Origin: JB111 sp049856295
Lineage (GTDB): Bacteria; Actinomycetota; Actinomycetes; Actinomycetales; Actinomycetaceae
Assembly (NCBI RefSeq): GCF_049856295.1
Contig: NZ_JBNDMZ010000008.1
Span: 1-64,000, forward strand
Length of the DNA: 64,000 nt
Direction of reading: 5' to 3'
Shown here: positions 60,055 to 64,000 of the stretch, piece after piece
How positions within the stretch are numbered: position 1 is the stretch's first letter
Layout of the letters: each line of letters opens with the position of its first letter
Notes under the pieces: generated by a model
Databases searched by the model: none
The model's input: the letters and a program-made list of their open reading frames with translations, nothing else
Told to the model about the DNA's origin: nothing
Program-made: the position numbers and the translations under genes

Positions 60055-60903
60055 TTAGGCGGCGGTTGAAAGCAACTGGTAGTTGTCGTGCACTTCGTGT
60101 GGTCGCTGCTCGCGGGTGGTGGGGAAGACCTCGCGGACCGCGGCCCAGAACCCGAGCGCGCCGTCGCCGACGGCGAGCACCGGGGCACGCATGCCGCGGC
60201 GCTTGCAGTCGCGCAGCAGGTCGGCCCAGGACTCGGTGGACTCGCGGTGTCCGTCATCGAGCGCGACGAGCTCCTTGGTGCCGTCGGCCCTCACGCCGAT
60301 CATCACCAGGAGGCACACCTTGTCCTGGTCGAGGTGGACCTTGAGGTGGATGCCGTCCACTCACAGGTAGACGTCGTCCGTGTCGGCCAGGGAGCGGTCG
60401 TTGAGCGCGGCGGCCTCGTCCTGCCAGTCCTTGGTCAGCAGGGTGATCGTCGCCGCGGACAGGCCCGCGCTGGTGCCGAGGAGCTGCTCCAGTGCCGGGC
60501 CGACGTCCGAGGACGACAGGCCGTGCAGGTAGATCAGCGGCAGCACCTCGGCCACCTGCGGCGACTTCCGCGCCCAGGCGGGCAGGATCGCCGAGGCGAA
60601 CCGCCGCCGGACGCCGTCCTCGTCGACGCGCTTGTCGTTGACCCGCGGCTGGCGGACCGGCACCGCGCCGGCCGCGGTGGCCACCTGACGCGGGGCGTGG
60701 AAGCCGTTGCGGACCACGAGGCGGTGCCCGTTCTCGTCGACCTCGTATGCGTGGTCCTCGATGTAGGCGGCGACCTCGGCGCGCAGCGCCGCGGCCAGCA
60801 TCTGCCGAGCGCCGTCGCGCACGATCTCATCGAGCAGCGACCCGCCGGCCGCCACGGCCTGCTCGTCGTTGGTCTCGCTGCTCTCCTGGACTACCTTGAG
60901 CAT
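60055..60903 (-). pseudogene. IS256-family transposase, nonsense-mutated and truncated
   Basis: Read from an ATG at 60903: MLKVVQESSETNDEQAV, then the IS256 core (RNGFHAPRQVATAAG, VRQPRVNDKRVDEDG, LIYLHGLSSSDVG). A TGA at 60361-60363 replaces the Trp of the usual Y-x-W-VDGIH motif. Homology continues in the same frame (DGIHLKVHLDQDKV, ADLLRDCKRRGMRAP, AVGDGALGF) until about 60110, where it breaks before the conserved CW..K motif. The C-terminal third with the last catalytic Glu is gone. A likely element end lies near 61016-61037 (CCACAGGTTCCGATCATTGC). Confidence 0.85.
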
Positions 60904-61066
60904 GGGCGCACCTTCCCGAGCCGGCGCGTCAACGCCGACCCTGATCAGAACTTCCATGGGCTTCAGATCTTGCCCGGGAGGTGCGCCCGCTTCACGCCAC
61001 CTCGTCGAGAGCCATCCACAGGTTCCGATCATTGCTCACGCTTCCACCCCTCTCGCGCATCGAGGC

Positions 61067-61200
61067 CACGGGTTGTGTCACGAGAACAAAAACCCCACCC
61101 GTTTTTTCTTTGACGCACCCCTGTGTTTTGCAGATAGAGGCCAGGGGTTTTTCAAAAAGAACACCCCCCTTTTTGTTTTTCTTGTAACACAACCCGTGTG
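61067..61200. repeat. AT-rich imperfect inverted repeat
   Basis: Arms of about 55 bases start CACGGGTTGTGT on each strand and share AGAA-rich and A-run blocks. The centre is near 61125-61140 (GTTTTGCAGATAGAGG). The base composition (long A and T runs) is far from the GC-rich surroundings. It could be a non-autonomous mobile element end pair, a structured RNA or a terminator region. I do not recognise it. Confidence 0.65.
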
Positions 61201-61249
61201 TTCGACGAGGAATGCGCGCGCGGGCTGACACAACCCGTGTGTTCGACGA
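61187..61249 (+). repeat. Two exact 22-bp direct repeats
   Basis: The sequence starting ACACAACCCGTGTGTTCGAC occurs at 61187-61208 and 61228-61249, spaced 41 bases start to start. Each unit is itself partly palindromic (ACAC/GTGT). The first 12 bases also occur inverted at 61067-61078. Confidence 0.9.
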
Positions 61250-61294
61250 AAGAGTGGTCCTTCGGGAGAGCGCGCGGGGTCTCGGGCAGCAGCG

Positions 61295-61906
61295 TCAGCC
61301 GCGGACGCCCACGGGCAGCCCGGACTCCACGAGCTCGACCCCGCGGGCCGTGAGCAGCTCGCGGGCCATCTCCCCGAGCTCGCGCGAGACCGGCGCGGTG
61401 AGGTCGGTGAGGACCCGGACGGGGAGCCCGAGTCGTCGTGCGTCCAGGGCCGTGGCCTTCACGCAGTGGGACTCGGCCAGGCCGACGACGTCGACGCTCT
61501 CGATGCACCGCGACTCGAGGATCTCGGCGAGCGTGCGCCCTTCCGCGTCCACGCCGTCGAAGCCCGAGTAGGCGGCCTCGTAGGCGCCCTTCTTCAGGGA
61601 GACCTCCGGGGCGAGGTCGTCGAGCGCGGGGTGCAGCTCGGCCTCGTCCGTGCCGGCGACGCCGTGCGGCGGCCACGAGTCCACGAAGTCGGGTGTCTGA
61701 GAGAAGTGGTCCCCGGGGTCCACGTGCCAGTCCTGGGTGGTGACCACGACGTCGTAGGCGTCGCGGTGGGTCCGGGCGAACTCGGCCACGCGTCGCGCGA
61801 TCTCGTTGCCGCCCTCGACCGCCAGTGCACCTCCCTCGCAGAACGTGGGCTGGACATCGACCACCAGCAGTGCGCGCCTGGTGCGGCGCCTGCGGTCGCC
61901 CTTCAT
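61295..61906 (-). CDS. pncA: Nicotinamidase
   Basis: A 203-residue isochorismatase-fold enzyme that hydrolyses nicotinamide to nicotinic acid for NAD recycling. It has the catalytic triad: Asp in LLVVDVQPTF, Lys in SLKKGAYEAAYSGF and Cys in AESHCVKATALDA, plus the metal-site DWHVDPGDHF. The ATG at 61906 has GGAG upstream. It is divergent from metG. Confidence 0.92.
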   Translation of the reverse strand: MKGDRRRRTRRALLVVDVQPTFCEGGALAVEGGNEIARRVAEFARTHRDAYDVVVTTQDWHVDPGDHFSQTPDFVDSWPPHGVAGTDEAELHPALDDLAPEVSLKKGAYEAAYSGFDGVDAEGRTLAEILESRCIESVDVVGLAESHCVKATALDARRLGLPVRVLTDLTAPVSRELGEMARELLTARGVELVESGLPVGVRG

Positions 61907-62036
61907 GGCATGTGCTCCGTTCGACTGATCGTGTTCGGGTGAACTCGATGCCGCGCCATCCTGCCACCGAGTCGCCGCAATGACACATGGGCAGGTGAGA
62001 CCTCCCGCACGTCGCCGCGCAACTACCCTGGAGCGC

Positions 62037-63896
62037 ATGACCCACATCCTGTCCGCCGTGGCGTGGCCCTACGCCAACGGCCCCCGGCACATCGGCCACG
62101 TCGCCGGCTTCGGCGTCCCCTCTGACGTGTTCAGCAGGTACGCCCGGATGGCGGGTCACGACGTCCTCATGGTCTCCGGCTCCGACGAGCACGGCACGCC
62201 GATCCTCATCGCCGCCGACGAGGCCGGCGTGTCCGCCCAGGAGCTCGCCGACAGGAACCACCGCCTCATCGCGGAGGACCTGGTCGCCCTCGGCCTGACC
62301 TACGACCTCTACACGCGCACGACGGCGGGCAACCACCACAGCGTGGTGCAGGAGATGTTCGAGGGGGTCCACGCCAACGGGTACTTCATCGAGCAGACCA
62401 CGCACGGCGCGGTGTCGCCGTCGACGGGACGCACCCTGCCCGACCGCTACATCGAGGGCACGTGCCCGATCTGCGGGGCGGGCGGCGCGCGCGGCGACCA
62501 GTGCGACACGTGCGGCAACCAGCTCGACCCGGCCGACCTCATCGACCCGGTCTCGCGGATCAACGGCGAGACGCCGAAGTTCGTCGAGACCCAGCACTTC
62601 TTCCTCGACCTGCCCGCGCTCGCCGAGGAGCTCGGCCGCTGGCTCGACGAGCGAGAGGCCGCCGGCACGTGGCGCCCCAACGTCATCCGGTTCAGCCAGA
62701 ACATCCTCAAGGACATCCGGCCGCGCGCGATGACCCGGGACATCGACTGGGGCATCGCCGTGCCGCTGGACGGGTGGCGCGAGAACCCCACGAAGAAGCT
62801 CTACGTGTGGTTCGACGCCGTCATCGGCTACCTGTCCGCCTCGGTCGAGTGGGCCCGCCGCAGCGGCGACCCCGAGGCATGGCGCGCCTGGTGGAACGAC
62901 GCCGAGGCGCTGTCCTACTACTTCATGGGCAAGGACAACATCACCTTCCACTCCCAGATCTGGCCGGCCGAGCTGCTCGCCTACTCCGGGAAGGGCGCCA
63001 AGGGCGGGAGCGCCGGCCGCCTCGGCGAGCTCAACCTGCCCACCGAGGTCGTCAGCTCGGAGTTCCTCACGATGGAGGGCCGCAAGCTCTCCAGCTCCAA
63101 GCGGGTCGTCATCTACGTGCGCGACATGCTCGAGCGGTACCAGGTCGACGCCTTCCGCTACTTCGTCGCCTCCGCCGGGCCCGAGGCCCACGACGTCGAC
63201 TTCACGTGGGCCGAGTTCGTCCGGCGCACCAACGGCGAGCTCGTGGCCGGCTGGGGCAACCTCGTCAACCGCACGGCGTCGATGATCGCCAAGAACGTCG
63301 GCGAGGTGCCCGCCCCCGTCGAGTCCGAGGTGACCGACGTCGAGCGCGCCCTGGCCGCCGAGATCGCCGCCGGGTTCGAGACCGTCGGCGCGCTCGTCGG
63401 CGCCCATCGGCAGCGCGCGGCGATCGCCGAGGCCATGCGGCTCGTGGGCCTGGCCAACACCTACGTCACGGTGACCGAGCCGTTCCGGCTCAAGAGCGAG
63501 GAGCAGCGCCCGCGCCTGCTCACCGTGCTGCACACGCTCGCCCAGGCCGTGTCCGACCTCAACGTCATGCTCTCGCCGTTCCTCCCGCACTCGAGCAACG
63601 CCGTCGACGCGGCGATCGGCGGCACCGGGGACATCCAGCCGATGCCGCGCCTCGAGGAGGTCGACGACCTCGAGAACGACCGCAGCTACCCGATCATCAC
63701 CGGGGACTACTCGAGCCCCACGCCGTGGGCGACCCGGCCCGTGCGGGTCGGTGCGCCGGTGGGCAAGCCGTCGCCGATCTTCACCAAGCTCGACGACGCC
63801 GTGGTGGCCGACGAGCTCGACCGCCTCGGCGTGGACGGGGCCGCGGCGGCCTCGGGTTCCACGGAGGCGGCCGGTCCGGCCGGTTCCGCCTCGTGA
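62037..63896 (+). CDS. metG: Methionyl-tRNA synthetase
   Basis: A 619-residue class I synthetase that charges tRNA-Met. The HIGH motif is literal (GPRHIGHVAG), the KMSKS loop reads KLSSSKRV, and a zinc knuckle is present (CPICGAGG, CDTCGN). An anticodon-binding helical part lies after residue about 400, and the C-terminus is a short Ala/Ser-rich tail. The ATG at 62037 gives the standard start MTHILSAVAWPYANG. Overlaps the next gene by 4 bases. Confidence 0.96.
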   Translation: MTHILSAVAWPYANGPRHIGHVAGFGVPSDVFSRYARMAGHDVLMVSGSDEHGTPILIAADEAGVSAQELADRNHRLIAEDLVALGLTYDLYTRTTAGNHHSVVQEMFEGVHANGYFIEQTTHGAVSPSTGRTLPDRYIEGTCPICGAGGARGDQCDTCGNQLDPADLIDPVSRINGETPKFVETQHFFLDLPALAEELGRWLDEREAAGTWRPNVIRFSQNILKDIRPRAMTRDIDWGIAVPLDGWRENPTKKLYVWFDAVIGYLSASVEWARRSGDPEAWRAWWNDAEALSYYFMGKDNITFHSQIWPAELLAYSGKGAKGGSAGRLGELNLPTEVVSSEFLTMEGRKLSSSKRVVIYVRDMLERYQVDAFRYFVASAGPEAHDVDFTWAEFVRRTNGELVAGWGNLVNRTASMIAKNVGEVPAPVESEVTDVERALAAEIAAGFETVGALVGAHRQRAAIAEAMRLVGLANTYVTVTEPFRLKSEEQRPRLLTVLHTLAQAVSDLNVMLSPFLPHSSNAVDAAIGGTGDIQPMPRLEEVDDLENDRSYPIITGDYSSPTPWATRPVRVGAPVGKPSPIFTKLDDAVVADELDRLGVDGAAAASGSTEAAGPAGSAS

Positions 63897-64000
63897 GCGG
63901 GGAGAACGGGAAGAAGAAGGAACGGGGCTTCCCGCCGGCGGGCGACCCGCTGCCGGCGGGCGTGGTCGACAACCACACGCACCTGCCGCTGCTGGCGGCC
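63893..64000 (+). CDS. tatD: TatD-family hydrolase, 5' end only
   Basis: A GTG overlapping the metG stop starts a frame of 36 codons cut by the window end. After a basic, Gly/Pro-rich leader it reads GVVDNHTHLPLLAA, the metal-binding HxH start of TatD DNases. The metG-tatD order is standard in actinobacteria. Confidence 0.8.
   Translation, partial: MSGENGKKKERGFPPAGDPLPAGVVDNHTHLPLLAA

Noticed and set aside
61152..63590. An 812-codon minus-strand frame opposite metG
   Set aside because: Antisense shadow of metG; no recognisable protein.

Overview
The window reads as high-GC actinobacterial chromosome, most likely Micrococcales (a Cellulomonas- or Georgenia-like organism). The grounds are the strong G/C third-position bias, GTG starts with 4-bp stop/start overlaps, a protein O-mannosyltransferase next to rsmI with metG-tatD further on, an ECF sigma factor paired with a DGPF protein, a CmtR-type regulator and an LPXTG surface protein. 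The genus is inference from gene content only.

Bases 1-12.4 kb are a copper-handling block that opens with an ISL3-type insertion sequence whose terminal repeat starts at base 1. On the minus strand lie cueP, a DUF305 lipoprotein and a DUF6153 protein. On the plus strand, behind a CsoR-type operator, lie copZ, a His-rich anchored protein, copA (CPC-type ATPase), a small YHS-like protein, copB (CPH-type ATPase), csoR, a TlpA-like lipoprotein and ccdA. Together they sense, chaperone and export copper and handle extracytoplasmic thiols.

Bases 12.7-45.8 kb look like ordinary chromosome: a CAP/FG-GAP secreted protein, a DapA-family aldolase, a CHAD protein, a DUF418/histidine kinase/response regulator operon, Uma2, trpF, an ECF42-like sigma pair, and two secreted proteins. 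One of these is an LPXTG protein with six cysteine-free chaplin-like repeats. Further on are a second two-component system, a TPP-riboswitch-led thiamine/HMP ECF transporter operon (ykoFEDC order) that seems to continue into a flavin monooxygenase, a homocysteine methyltransferase, a Phd-type antitoxin with a broken VapC, tagI-like, an aldehyde dehydrogenase, a protein mannosyltransferase and rsmI.

Bases 45.8-61.2 kb are a second metal and redox island that appears to have been inserted between rsmI and pncA/metG. It holds a DsbA-VKOR-TlpA'-CcdA thiol set, lspA, CadD, a P1B-4 type ATPase with CmtR, a divergent ArsR-CDF pair, a CopD-CtaG fusion, an M23 peptidase, CopC and another TlpA-like lipoprotein. 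The island carries several broken genes: an M23-type gene, a TlpA with its first active-site Cys lost, a methyltransferase remnant and an IS256-type transposase. It ends near an AT-rich inverted repeat. From 61.3 kb normal chromosome resumes with pncA, metG and the start of tatD.

No rRNA, tRNA or CRISPR array was seen.
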